A stretch of 64,000 nucleotides of DNA. It comes from Albugo candida (Eukaryota > Oomycota > Peronosporomycetes > Albuginales). The position numbers and the translations under genes are program-made. The notes under the pieces are model-generated. The model worked only from the letters and a program-made list of their open reading frames with translations. It was not told the origin of the DNA and did not search any database. Position 1 is the first letter of the stretch. Every line of letters begins with the position of its first letter. Below are positions 32,634 to 43,615 of this stretch, in pieces. Location of the stretch: contig JBDOQK010000016.1 of the NCBI GenBank assembly GCA_040437565.1, positions 62,001 through 126,000 of the forward strand, in the 5' to 3' direction.

Positions 32634-34076
32634 TTATCTAGGAGAAAGAAGGCGATTATAGGATCTCCTCACCGATAGCTTCCACAAGACGCCAATAGTG
32701 ACAACCGCGAGGAGAGCCGGCACCACTCCATAATAGAAAATTACGACGAAGGTGCTTCTTGAGCTCACTGAAGCATCCGATATCAATGCATCGGAAAGTG
32801 CTTTATCAAAGCCTTTAAATACGCCAAGTTCACTCATGCCGACGAATACCAAACTCATTGCTCCAGTATGCGCTTTTGTGTTATTGTACAGCGCCACTAT
32901 GCGTAGAACATCTGACGCAAGGCGCCGAATAGGAGGGTTGAATTCGCACGTAGACATTGATACTACGTAGCCCAGTTCATCACTTGCTTCGTTGCCGTGC
33001 CCGTAGTGAGGTATAGAGCTACAGAGTAGTTCACCGGATTGATCATCATAAACAAAAATACCCATTCCGCCACGATGTTGATGGCCAATCATCGACACAA
33101 TTTCAACCTTTCGATCTGCATAGGTTTTATTCTTCTGACTCGACTCTTTGTTGTGACTAGTGTCAATGTGTTGACGTGTCGATAATGAATGCACACAGCC
33201 TGGATGGAATTCAAAATCACAGACTGGAATGTTATATTCGATATTTCCTTTGATTTCCAAGTCTCCGGTAGCGTCACAGCAAGTTGCTCTGAGAACTGGA
33301 CGTGTCTCCGAAATGACCTCGCCATACAATATCGTATAGCGCAAGTAAAAGACGCTCTTCACGTGCGCGGTATCCATTTCCGCAAGCTGTTTTCTTTCCA
33401 AACAGAACTCCCCGTCTTCGCAGCATCTCAAGCCACCTGAATATGTGTTTATAGAGCATGCGGCGTTCCGTTCTTCCATCAATTGGGCATTACAGGTATG
33501 ATTTGGAAATATCATACCATTGATATGCCCATTTCGAATTGTGTCCTCTGACGTACAAGGACACTCCAGACATTGGTGAGCACGGAAAGTTGACATATTT
33601 CGGGTGTTGATCACGTGAACATTTACAATCCACTCATCTTCATCAGGTAGGGTGACGGAAGCGTATGGGAATGGATAATTTTGCGGCGTTTCACGTGATT
33701 CAGTACCAGCTCCAAATCGAAAGCCCTTCCCAGACACCATTGCGCCTTTGCTTTCATTTTTGTTGGTACGAAAAGCATAAGCGGATCCAATGACGTAGTG
33801 ATGCAAATACGCTTCTGATACTGAAACTGGACGAGTCTCCTGCTTTCCATTGTTCTCAATCAGCTCAACGACTTCCGCCTTAAATTGATAAATTGCGATA
33901 GGGCCTTTTGGAATGGGAACTTTTTCGAAACGATTGGCAACTTCACCCATTTTCAGTTCGATTGATGGACTGAGTGCGGAAAAACGCTTCATCGCTGGTA
34001 CATCCTTTCCTGAAACCCATCCTACAATTCCAGCAAACGAGATCGAAGCTAAAAGAAGCGATTTTTGCGGTCGCAT
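32634..34076 (-). CDS. SURNod19-type secreted/membrane protein
   Basis: Single exon, 480 residues from ATG 34076. Signal peptide (MRPQKSLLLASISFAGIVGW), then a large Cys-rich extracytoplasmic region with the SURNod19 family signature: AYLHHYVIGSAYAFRTN, GFRFGAGTESRETPQNYPFPYA, WIVNVHVINTRN, then paired Cys (CLECPC, LRCCEDGEFC) and YNIPVCDFEFHPGC. A transmembrane helix close to the C-terminus (FYYGVVPALLAVVTIGVLW) with a short basic tail makes it type I. The family is known from plants as stress up-regulated Nod19; its activity is not established. Confidence 0.85.
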   Translation of the reverse strand: MRPQKSLLLASISFAGIVGWVSGKDVPAMKRFSALSPSIELKMGEVANRFEKVPIPKGPIAIYQFKAEVVELIENNGKQETRPVSVSEAYLHHYVIGSAYAFRTNKNESKGAMVSGKGFRFGAGTESRETPQNYPFPYASVTLPDEDEWIVNVHVINTRNMSTFRAHQCLECPCTSEDTIRNGHINGMIFPNHTCNAQLMEERNAACSINTYSGGLRCCEDGEFCLERKQLAEMDTAHVKSVFYLRYTILYGEVISETRPVLRATCCDATGDLEIKGNIEYNIPVCDFEFHPGCVHSLSTRQHIDTSHNKESSQKNKTYADRKVEIVSMIGHQHRGGMGIFVYDDQSGELLCSSIPHYGHGNEASDELGYVVSMSTCEFNPPIRRLASDVLRIVALYNNTKAHTGAMSLVFVGMSELGVFKGFDKALSDALISDASVSSRSTFVVIFYYGVVPALLAVVTIGVLWKLSVRRSYNRLLSPR

Positions 34077-34535
34077 TCCAAAGTTATTTACAGTCTAACG
34101 AAGAAAGAAAACTGAATGGACAGTAACGACTGTATTACAGATTTAATTTCATGTTTTATGAGACGAGACTGTGCAACTGTGCATGGCATTGATATATAAT
34201 GTAAGCCTATCAGCGAAGAGTTTCTATTGTTAGTGTTACACCGATGCTTACTTCGTCTTACATTGCATGCTTAAGTATATATATACACTCGATGTGACCG
34301 TTTGCGGGCCGAATTGGCAAACCTTGAGTGACTTAATATCATCCAGCATTGACGGTATGTCATAAATTCCTACAGGAAATTGTCGACTTCACTTTGATGT
34401 GACTCAGCATCGTTTTTAAACTCAAAGTCGCTTAGGGTGAAGCACAGTGAGAAATGTAACAAGCGATTCTTCTTGCGATTAAGTCTCTTCCTACACGAAA
34501 ATTGATATTTAGTACAAATGCACGTGTGGCGGCCG
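34077..34535. other. Intergenic, no gene seen
   Basis: About 460 bp between the start of the SURNod19-type gene and the stop of NSF. No coding frame, RNA gene or repeat supported. Confidence 0.5.
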
Positions 34536-36900
34536 TTATTTCGTGCCAAACTTTGCGGCGCAGTCCAAAAACTGAGCGGCCGAGATAGTTTTTTCGTTCG
34601 ATTGATTTAGATCCTCTTTGGCCATTTCCGCGATCATTAAGAGCTTTTTGACCGATATCGGATGATCAGACATGACTTCTAGAACTCGCGATTTATCATT
34701 ATTGTCCATCGGTAATTTGATGTGAGAGAATACAGCATCCAGTTCTTCTTTTTCACTTAGTTGTGGAACTTCCAATGATACGTCAAAGACATCAGACAGT
34801 TCTAACGCTTGAAGAGCGCTAATATCTGATGTTATACCGATAACAGCGAGCTTTCTTCCGATGACAGGGACCGGATTCCGAATCATAACCATAAGTGCTT
34901 GTAATACTTGATTTGAAAAGCGTGGACCAACGCCAACATAGTCCATGAGACGCTCCATATCGTCGAGAATGATGATGCTTAGCGGTGAACGATACGCTTC
35001 TTCAAACACATTGCAGATGTGAAAGCTCTTGGCTGTTTCCGCGCGTGCAAGTAATTCAGATGCTTTGATGAGACGAATGAGAGGAAATTCACTTGAAACT
35101 GCACAAAATGTTGCTAGCGCGGTTTTCCCTGCTCCACGTTGCCCGTGAAGAAGGACGGACATCAGAGGCGTCTTCTCGTTCGAACGTACTTGCTCAATAA
35201 TACGACAAAGAGCATCCCTTACATCTATAAACATCTGGCCGTATGGGATCAATCCGTTTTGGTAGTATAAAGATAACTGGTCACTCGGAGCGCCAAATTT
35301 CGGCTTCACTTCCTCCAACGCCAACTCGAAGTCTTCCATACAAATTTCTGGCTTAAAGTTGGTCATCGCGTGAAAGGTTTTTCCGTCAGTTCCACGTGAA
35401 AGTGCATGTGCTGTTGCGGCCCGAACCAACCCTTCTAGTTCAGCCCCCGAAAAATTCTTTGTACGATGTACCATATTTCGATAATCTGGTCCCAATGCTG
35501 CCAGCTTGGCTTCGTCAATGCCTGAGTCCAAGTCGGCAAGAACTTGATGATGTAAAGCTCCTTGTTCTCTAGCCCGTTCCGTATGAATCTTGAGTATTTG
35601 TGCACGACCTTTTTCGTCGGGTAAATTGATCTCAATTTGCACCTCGAGACGACCTGGCCGCATCAGAGCTTCATCCAGCATATCCTACGATGACAACATG
35701 TAAGCAAAATTTAATAGTTATAAAGTTACTGCTAAGTACCTTTCGATTCGTCATCCCGATCACCAACACATTATTCAGACTATCCACACCATCGATCTGG
35801 GTCAGCAGCTGATTCACGACGCTATCACCAACACCCGTTCCACCCTGGCTTGATCCACGCTGCTTGCAAATTGCGTCGATTTCATCAAATATAATGATAT
35901 GGACGTCACTTTCATCTCCCAGTTCTTGCTGATCTTGTCTTGCATCCGCAAAAAGCTCCCGAACTTTGCGTTCCGATTCACCGACAAACTTGTCGAGAAT
36001 TTCGGGACCATTCACCACTTTGGGTTCTTTCGCTGTCAAAGCTTGTGAAATCTTTCTCGCAATCAAGGTTTTCCCACAACCGGGCGGACCATATAGCAGC
36101 ATTCCACGCACGTGCTTAATACCAAGTTTCTGAATAACATCCGTGGGAAAAAGACGAGAAGCAAAAGCACGACGAAAGATATCATTGAATTCTTTATCAA
36201 GGCCACCAATTCCAAGTTTCGAAAAATCAAAATCTGGTTTGAAAACAGTTCGGACTCCTCCACTTCCTTGATTTGTTAGCTTGATGGGAGCTTCCTTAGC
36301 TTTTGTGAACTTTATCACCGTACCATCCATCAGAGATCCCAGCGACGGAGCGAGCGAATTTGTGCGCGATATCTCATTTGAGTCAAGATTTATTGGCTCA
36401 GTAGCAGTGCACTGCAGCCTCAAAGGCACACCATTCCATCCGGCAACCAAAAGCTGACCAATTCCAAAAATTTGATTGGTGAATTGAGACACCATTTCTT
36501 TTTTCAATTCTTCGCAGTCAATCGAACGAGGTTCATTGGATTGTCCTTGCGTCAAAACCTGCTGAATTTCAAATGCGATAGAGCCGAGTATGCATTTTTG
36601 TGTAGAAATGTCGTAAACTGAGACATGACATGCTTGGTTCAATGGAAGTCCCGCGCACATTCTCTGCATCGACCCTACCGCCAGCTGCCCGGGCTGAATC
36701 TGCTTTTGGGGCTTCGCTGCGAATACAAATTTACGATTTACGTAAATGTTCAATCCATGCGCTTTGAGATCTTCTTTAGTGACAAATCCGCGAGGCGCTT
36801 GTTTCACTAAAGCCATAAAGTCGTCAAAGTTCACATAGACGCAATTTGAGAACGCGAGAGAATTTGATGGAAGACCGCACACATTTAATTCGAACGACAT
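34536..36900 (-). CDS. NSF: Vesicle-fusing ATPase NSF/Sec18
   Basis: AAA+ ATPase that disassembles SNARE complexes with SNAP adaptors. Two exons, 35740-36900 and 34536-35684, with a 55-nt intron (GTACTT...CGTAG); 769 residues, the usual length. N domain about 1-200, D1 ATPase with GPPGCGKT (about 271), IIFDEID and RPGRLEVQIEI, then D2 with GQRGAGKT (about 568) and IIILDDMERL. D1 motifs are intact; D2 is the diverged hexamerisation domain as in other NSFs. Start MSFELNVCG at 36900. Intron sits right after VIGMTNRK. Its client YKT6 is also in the window. Confidence 0.95.
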
Positions 36901-36988
36901 TTTTATGCCTCCCCAAGAGCCGAATTTCGGCCAATATAGTGGCTGAACACTATATTATCAAAAATGCTTTAATCTAACTGTTCTATAT

Positions 36989-37948
36989 TCAGACATGCTG
37001 CCGATGCGATGCTAATTTCTTCTGCTGTGATAAAGTCATTTTACAGATGGTAATTCGACACGTTGGACATGTTGCATTGAGTGAGAGCCATTCGTCAACG
37101 CAGTCGCTGTGGAAGTGATGATCACAGGGTAGAAGACGGATCTTCTCATTCAGCTTAAAGTCGCATAAGCAAATGCAGCAAGACGGATCGTACGTCAAGC
37201 TTGTCGGTGCAAAGATGCGCAGCGTCAGTTGGTTGATCATTTCTTGCGTCGCACCACGTTCGAGTTTGACTGACATGCGTTGTTCTATATACTCGTCAAG
37301 ATCCCATCCAGTCAATCGCACAATTCCGTATGAGATCAGACAATAGAGGAATGGAACTAGTGCATAAACATATGGGACGATAAGTAGCCAAAATCCAACT
37401 GAATGCAATGTAGTGGATCCATCACCACATCTATGTGCATCTGTTTCGGACGAGCCAGCGCTAAAAAATATCCATATGTTGCCCATGAGAGCCCAATACA
37501 ATTCCATCAGCGATAAAGTAAATCGAACATTCTTGAGTAGGTTTGTATGTCGATCATGATAATCGCGTACTCGTTGGAATTGCGAGTTCTGAGCCCAATA
37601 CACTACCCACTCAAAGCTCAGCGACAGCGTGACACGGATGCAGTGTACCAAAACCCATAGTTGGATACGGAGACATAAGCTCGAGCTATCCTCGTAATGT
37701 TGCCACTTATAAAGCAGCGTGACTACAGCCACTACGATTTGAGGAACACTTAGCAGCGATGATGCTACAATCACGGTGTATGGGGAATTCTCATCATTTT
37801 CATACAGTTGGGTATTTGTATTCCAGAGGTCATTACCTCTGCTTCTATGCTCAGAATCGACATCTGATATAGCAGTTTGTATCATCGGGTGCGTTTGTGT
37901 TGGTGAACTGAGATCATTAATGAGGATGGTGGGCATGTTACCATCCAT
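36989..37948 (-). CDS. Multi-pass membrane RING-H2 E3 ubiquitin ligase
   Basis: Single exon, 319 residues from ATG 37948 (MDGNMPTILIND); upstream in-frame codons are not ATG. Several hydrophobic segments (VIVASSLLSVPQIVVAVVTL, WALMGNIWIFF, FWLLIVPYVYALVPFLYCL) precede a C-terminal RING-H2 finger: CCICLCDF, LPCDHHFHSDCVDEW and CPTCR with the C3H2C3 ligands in place. This is the layout of membrane-anchored E3 ligases with a cytosolic RING. Substrates unknown. Confidence 0.85.
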   Translation of the reverse strand: MDGNMPTILINDLSSPTQTHPMIQTAISDVDSEHRSRGNDLWNTNTQLYENDENSPYTVIVASSLLSVPQIVVAVVTLLYKWQHYEDSSSLCLRIQLWVLVHCIRVTLSLSFEWVVYWAQNSQFQRVRDYHDRHTNLLKNVRFTLSLMELYWALMGNIWIFFSAGSSETDAHRCGDGSTTLHSVGFWLLIVPYVYALVPFLYCLISYGIVRLTGWDLDEYIEQRMSVKLERGATQEMINQLTLRIFAPTSLTYDPSCCICLCDFKLNEKIRLLPCDHHFHSDCVDEWLSLNATCPTCRITICKMTLSQQKKLASHRQHV

Positions 37949-37960
37949 GAAAGTGTACAA

Positions 37961-37980
37961 AACCAAATGAATGAGAGCGA
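37961..37980 (-). promoter_or_regulatory. Oomycete initiator-like motif
   Basis: On the minus strand, about 13-30 bp upstream of the RING-H2 ATG, the sequence GCTCTCATTCATTTGG partly matches the oomycete initiator consensus around TCATTYY. It is a similarity by eye only. Confidence 0.3.
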
Positions 37981-38651
37981 GTGAAAGCTAGAATGCGTCT
38001 CATTCAGTATTTTTAACAACGTCGTATTCTCATCACGATCAATCAACCCACAACCTGACAATCCATTTCTATTGGTCACAATGTAATTCCATTATCGCGC
38101 GGTCGAAACGATGNNNNNNNNNNNNNNNNNNNNNNNNNNNNNNNNNNNNNNNNNNNNNNNNNNNNNNNNNNNNNNNNNNNNNNNNNNNNNNNNNNNNNNN
38201 NNNNNNNNNNNNNCAATCCATTTCTATTGGTCACAATGTAATTCCATTATCGCGCGGTCGAAACGATGTGACAAGACTAAATCTGCTGTGGAACTGAATC
38301 AATTATGCGATACTTTGCATGGCAAGCATTGCATTTTGCTGTCATTTTGATAAAGGATGGCACGCCGAGGAAAACTGCGTCTTTGAGACTCAAACGTCCC
38401 ACGGATTGATTTTCTTCATAATTTTATTAATACATTACAATCGAGCTGTTCCGTTCTCTGAATATTAGCGTCAGATTTGTGCATAAAACGCTACAGTATG
38501 GCGCTTTCAAATGCGTGCGACACGATCTTAAAAGCTACATCATAATGACGACCCCAGAATGGTTGCGAGATTCACCCAATCCAGTTACGTCTAGGTGTTG
38601 TCAACCGGTTTTGATTGGCTGGATGCCGTGACAGTTTGTCGCGTGGTGAAG
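37981..38651. other. Intergenic with false gap
   Basis: About 670 bp between the RING-H2 gene and the makorin gene, including 100 N. With the gap collapsed it is about 515 bp. No gene seen. Confidence 0.5.
38059..38268. repeat. 55-bp perfect duplication flanking a 100-N gap (38114-38213)
   Basis: Bases 38059-38113 are identical to 38214-38268, immediately left and right of exactly 100 N. As at 4061 this is an unmerged contig overlap; the true gap size is about -55. Confidence 0.93.
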
Positions 38652-40223
38652 ATGACAAGCCGATCTTCCTCTTCTTCTACGATTCCATGCTCGTTCTACG
38701 GATTAGGAAAATGTAAAATGGGCTCGTCGTGCAAATTCTATCACGCTGCTCGTGAAGATCTTGCCAAAAGTCCTCTTATATGTAAATTCTACCTCCAAAA
38801 TGCATGTAAGTTGGGCAGAAGATGCAAGTACTCACATGATAGCACTCAGCGACAAGACAATACCCCTGGAAACTCTTCATCTATACGCTCTACACCACTC
38901 AGCGCAGGTGCTTTCCGAGTTCGATGCAAATTTTTTGATTTGGGCTCTCTCGTGGGTGGCGGCTGTGCTTTGGGCAAACAGTGTCCTTATGTCCATGAAG
39001 CACTTTCGCAATCAGAGATGACCAAGCAGAAACGAAAAGATACTGCTACCAAGAAGAAAGAAGTGAAAATGGAAGAGAAAAAGATAAACCAAATCATCAA
39101 TGAGCAGTGCGAATACACTACTAAACAACAGCAAGGCGCTGTGGATGACTTTGTGCCGACCATCCAAGCCCGGAAAGGTCCGGGTCATGAGCGCTCGTAT
39201 TCTGAATTGAGTGAATTCATTTCGAAAGAAGAAGGTCAAATATTTGTGCATTTATTTTTCATATCGAGGCTGAAGAAATTTCATTTTAGAGTTATACTAT
39301 TATGGAGCACCTGGGGAACTAGAAACGAGCCTAGAATTAAACGGTGTTGATCCATACCACTCAACATTTGAAGAGCTTGAAATGAAGCCATCCTACAGAG
39401 AAATTGCGGGATTACATGTAGAAGAAGAAGACATTCCTAACGCGAATCAGGATCACAACACAATTCCGTACGCGTTTATCTGTAAACCAAAAAGCATGCG
39501 ATCGCATATTAAAGCTGATTACATTCATTCTTAGGGAAATTTGCTCATTTTACGTCCAAGGAGTATGTAAATACGGGAACAGATGCGTTTTTTCTCATTC
39601 TCTGGAAGTGCCTGACGAGTCCGATGCTGAACGTCAGCTAGTGGAAGAAGAGCTCAAAGCTTCAGCTGAAGCAGAGTGCAATATTTGCTATGAGCAAATA
39701 CTTGCAAAGCATGAACGTTTTGGTCTATTGTCTGGTTGTGACCATGTCTTCTGTCTGAGCTGTATACGCAACTGGCGAGATCATAGTGATCAACCCAAGC
39801 AAAACATCCGACAATGTCCAGTGTGCCGAGTGGAGACAGCTTATATCATACCATCTAGTCGTATGGTGACAAACCCAGAGCGTAAACAAGCATTGCAAAA
39901 TAATTTCAAGGTACGCTGAATCGTGTTATTTCAAATCAAATCCAACAGAATCTCATACGTATTCACTAGCAAAATTTGTCATCGATTCCGTGTCGCCATT
40001 TCGATCAAGGAAGGTGAGTCATACATGTATTAAAGAGGAACGATTGTCTAACACATTTACAAGGGGAGAGTGCCCGTTTGGTACGAGCTGTTTCTACAAG
40101 CATCAGTATCCTGATGGCTCGCTGGATGTACGTCAAGTTCGGACAGCGGTGGATGCAGACGGGCATTATGACGTACTTCGACAAGTCCGCTTAGACCATT
40201 TTCTCAGCTCTCAGCTCCCTTAA
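38652..40223 (+). CDS. MKRN: Makorin-like CCCH/RING E3 ubiquitin ligase
   Basis: Five exons: 38652-39234, 39290-39467, 39535-39910, 39970-40013 and 40064-40223; 446 residues, phases consistent. Order: three CCCH fingers in exon 1 (CKMGSSCKFYH, CKLGRRCKYSH, CALGKQCPYVH), a fourth at the start of exon 3 (CSFYVQGVCKYGNRCVFSH), a RING (CNICYEQ, CDHVFCLSCIRNW, CPVCR) and a fifth CCCH after the RING ([21 protein letters not shown]). That is the makorin arrangement: an RNA-binding E3 ligase linked to mRNA and ribosome quality control. Start MTSRSSSSS; no upstream ATG in frame. Confidence 0.88.
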
Positions 40224-40328
40224 GTTTGGCGAATTACGAAATTTGAATCAGATGAAAAACTGCTTCAACTTTGATTAAAAATTAGAGTACGGAATCGAAA
40301 TTTTGAAACTACTTTTGTGACATTGTGC

Positions 40329-41251
40329 TCAGCCAATGTACTCTTCATCATGAAGGCTCCGGACAGTAACTGATCCGTTCTGCTCGCCGAAAAACGCTTT
40401 TTGTGCCATTCCGCAGAAAAGCCCAACGCCAATAACACCTGGAATCTTGACCAAATGATCATGCAACTCTTGTGGGTTTTCAATGCGTCCAAACTATCAT
40501 ATACGTACGATGAGTACAGCTGCATCATAGATGATGCACTACTCGTACATCAGTATCCAAAATAAAGTTGCCATTATCTGTGACCACAGGGCCGACTTTA
40601 CTTTGGGCCATACGCAACACTGATTCGCCTTCCAGTCGCTGCTCAATAAGCTTCATAATAGGTACATATGCCACTGGTGAAACCTCAATAGGCACGCCTT
40701 GGGTCCATTTTTCGCCAAGTTGAGTAGATTTTTTTCTCGAGTCCGCAACAATAACAAAGACTTTGGAATTATACGCAACAATTTTCTCCTGCAATTGGCA
40801 TCCTCCGCCTCCTTTGATACAATTCAGTGCACTGTCTACTTCATCTGCCCCATCAATCGCGACATCGATTACCGGATGTTCATCCAGACTCGTAATAGAT
40901 AGTTTATATTCTTGCAAGAGCTAATCAATGCAATTGACATAAAGCAATAGAATCCGAATGTACAAACGCTATGAACCTGTTTGGCTTGGAATGAAGTTGG
41001 GATGCATTCAATGTGTGTAAGCGTCCCATCACGAACTAATTCGCTTAGTCGTTCGATCGCATAAACAATTGTGGAGCCGCTTCCAATTCCAACTATCATA
41101 TTGTCTCGAACATACTCATCTACGGCTTTCCGCGCTGCCTACATCGATGATCGGTGCAGTATGCATATGTAATGTATTCTGCTAGTACGCTTACCATTCG
41201 TTTCGCATTTTTCAGTGGATTTGTAGGCGACTGCGGAATCGTGGATCGCAT
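40329..41251 (-). CDS. RPIA: Ribose-5-phosphate isomerase A
   Basis: Interconverts ribose-5-phosphate and ribulose-5-phosphate in the pentose phosphate pathway. Four exons: 41195-41251, 40977-41138, 40543-40920 and 40329-40493, introns 49-56 nt; 253 residues. Signature blocks: VGIGSGSTIVYAIERL, IDVAIDGADEVD, KGGGGCQLQEK with the catalytic-loop pattern, and near the end GVIGVGLFCGMAQK. Start taken at MRSTIPQSP (41251); the frame continues upstream to an ATG at 41356 with a hydrophobic N-terminus, which would be a possible targeting peptide. The bZIP stop lies only 107 bp upstream of 41251 and 2 bp from 41356. Confidence 0.92.
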
Positions 41252-41358
41252 TGTACGGGTGAAGCGATTTATGTACCGGCAATGTGGCACAATCACGGAG
41301 CCATGCAGACGCAAACGCAGAATTGTTACATTTAATAATAAAAGAGCTGCAAACATAA

Positions 41359-43615
41359 TCAAACGCTCAATGGCTCCATCGCCTCACTTTCCCAGCGCAA
41401 CATGCCAAACATGGTTTCGTTAGCGACCTGATTCAATATTTTATCGTCTTCTTCACCCTTCACGTCGTAGTAGCCTAAAAAATGTGCTTTCCACTGTGTG
41501 GCATTATCTTTTGACCCGGTGAACTTCCATCCTTGACATTCTTCTCCACGGATACAGTTCTCGGTACATGGTGCTTGCACTTCGATGGATTTGATACCAA
41601 GATAATACTCGTTCCCGTCACGAAACTGAAAAGCGACAGAGATGTATTCTCGGTCGGTCATACCTGACCCTACCGAGGCGATACGGTGAACAACGACGAT
41701 GTCGTCAGTGACTTTTTGTAGCACCTGCTCATACACCACAAAAGTCAACGATTTTGAGAATTCTCTGATTGATAAAATGCAACGTACCCGAAATTGCTTC
41801 ACGTCCGGGTATATTCGTTTCGATTTTTCCGGAGAAGTCATAATTTTCCAAGACTCTCTGGCGACGTCACTAATATTCTTATTTGTGATTGACCGAACCG
41901 CATGAAAGTTTAAACTTGTTCCAGAGGCCCAGATCTCTGTCTTCCATCCAATCGCATAGCAAACACTCGTTTTTGCATTAACAGATGGACCAAACCGCTT
42001 CATCTCGTCATACGCTTCTCGGACAGCTTCATGACATATATTTAAATCCACAACGAGTGTCGGACCCCGAAGTGGGTTACCTAATAATTGTTCTCCGGAC
42101 CAGCAGGAGCTTCCAATACTTTTCTTTCGCTGATCATCATCACGGCAATCACTGGGAAGAGAATTAAGACCATGCTGAATCATCCTTGCAAAATTCTCNN
42201 NNNNNNNNNNNNNNNNNNNNNNNNNNNNNNNNNNNNNNNNNNNNNNNNNNNNNNNNNNNNNNNNNNNNNNNNNNNNNNNNNNNNNNNNNNNNNNNNNNAT
42301 CATCATCACGGCAATCACTGGGAAGAGAATTAAGACCATGCTGAATCATCCTTGCAAAATTCTCATGCTGTACAAGTTGCTCTTTTAGTTTTTCGTTATC
42401 TTTTCGAAGATTTTGCACCGTCACCAGTTGTTTGTCATGAGCGTCTTTGAGCGCTTCTTCATTCATACCAGCCATTTGTGAGCATTGCTCGGATAAATCG
42501 CCTCCAATGATACGAATCTGTTCTTTTAATTCCTCAATGCGTACCCTTAGGGAACTCTCTTCGTCCTTTTGCTTTTTTCGTCGACGCCGAGAAGCAAATC
42601 GCACTTGTTGACGTCTCCGTTCTTTTTTCTTTTGTGAATCATCATTTTCGTCATCCATTACCTCTTCATCACTCAAACTTTTATTGGAATGAAAGGATTT
42701 TGCCTGATACAATGTACTCTGCAAACCCGACGTTGATGAACTCGAAGTGATTGGTTGAATAGAGGAGCTACTGTGATCTGAGGAAAAATCGCATGGGTCC
42801 ATGCGAAGTAATGTATTTGCGGTCGAATTTGCAGATAAGTATGAATTTTCAGTGTGATGTGTTGCCATGCTTTCACTCATACTCATCGGCTCACTCATTG
42901 ATATCATTATCGCCGAGTTTGTGTGAGTAGGATGTGTTGATTCTTGCAAAGAGCTTAAATATGTCGAGGCTACGTTGAGTAGCGATTTATTCTTGGATGG
43001 TTGCGTACTCATCGGCGAAAGCTGTGAGTTTGATAGGGTCGGATCATGTATCTGCGGAATGTATAGTGCAGGATGAGTTTGGGGTGAAACAACTGGGATA
43101 TCTTGACGTGCCATCATTGACTGCATAGGGAGTTGCTGCACATTATGTTGTGAGTGTGACATGGAGATTTGATCTACATGAGATGGTTGTGTCTGACGAA
43201 CTAGATATGATGGAGGAGGTTGCGTGTAGAGCGGTGATGCATACAATGGCTCATTGATGATCGAGTTTGTATCAAATGCACTCATAATATCTTCAACCAG
43301 TCGAGAGTCATCCTCACTTGCGAGTAGCGAGTTGGCGGTAGTACTTGTGTTTGGTGTATAAGGCTGTGGATGTTGCGACATATTCATATTGTTATTCTGA
43401 TTCGTAGTATTGGATTCTATCGTCTGACACTGTGACGGCGCAGAAGTATACATTTCAGGCGCTGTAGAAGGCATTGATAGCGTGTTAAACATCATGTCGT
43501 TCATAAAATGTACAGATGGAGACATGAGTTCATTATGAATCGTCATATTAGGAGCATCTGATCGTTGCATACTATTGCGATCGGATAATGTTAGTTCATA
43601 CGGATGATGGTCCAT
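41359..43615 (-). CDS. bZIP transcription factor, Val-type, with START-like C-terminus (split by false gap)
   Basis: With the duplicated 66 bp collapsed this is one continuous frame from ATG 43615 (MDHHPYELTL) to 41359, about 695 residues. N-terminal 290 residues are Ser/Gln/Pro/Met-rich, like an activation domain. Basic region RRRQQVRFASRRRRKKQ and zipper with hydrophobic heptads (LRVRIEELKEQIRII): counting back from the Arg and the x9 spacer puts Val where Asn is usual. A second helical stretch (LVTVQNLRKDNEKLKEQLVQ) follows. The C-terminal 230 residues look like the START-like domain seen in oomycete bZIPs (VHRIASVGSGMTDREYISVA). In the assembly as given, the frame falls apart at the N-run. 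Confidence 0.82.
42133..42364. repeat. 66-bp perfect duplication flanking a 100-N gap (42199-42298)
   Basis: Bases 42133-42198 equal 42299-42364 on either side of exactly 100 N. Collapsing the copies keeps the bZIP frame open, which is independent support that the gap is false. Confidence 0.94.
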
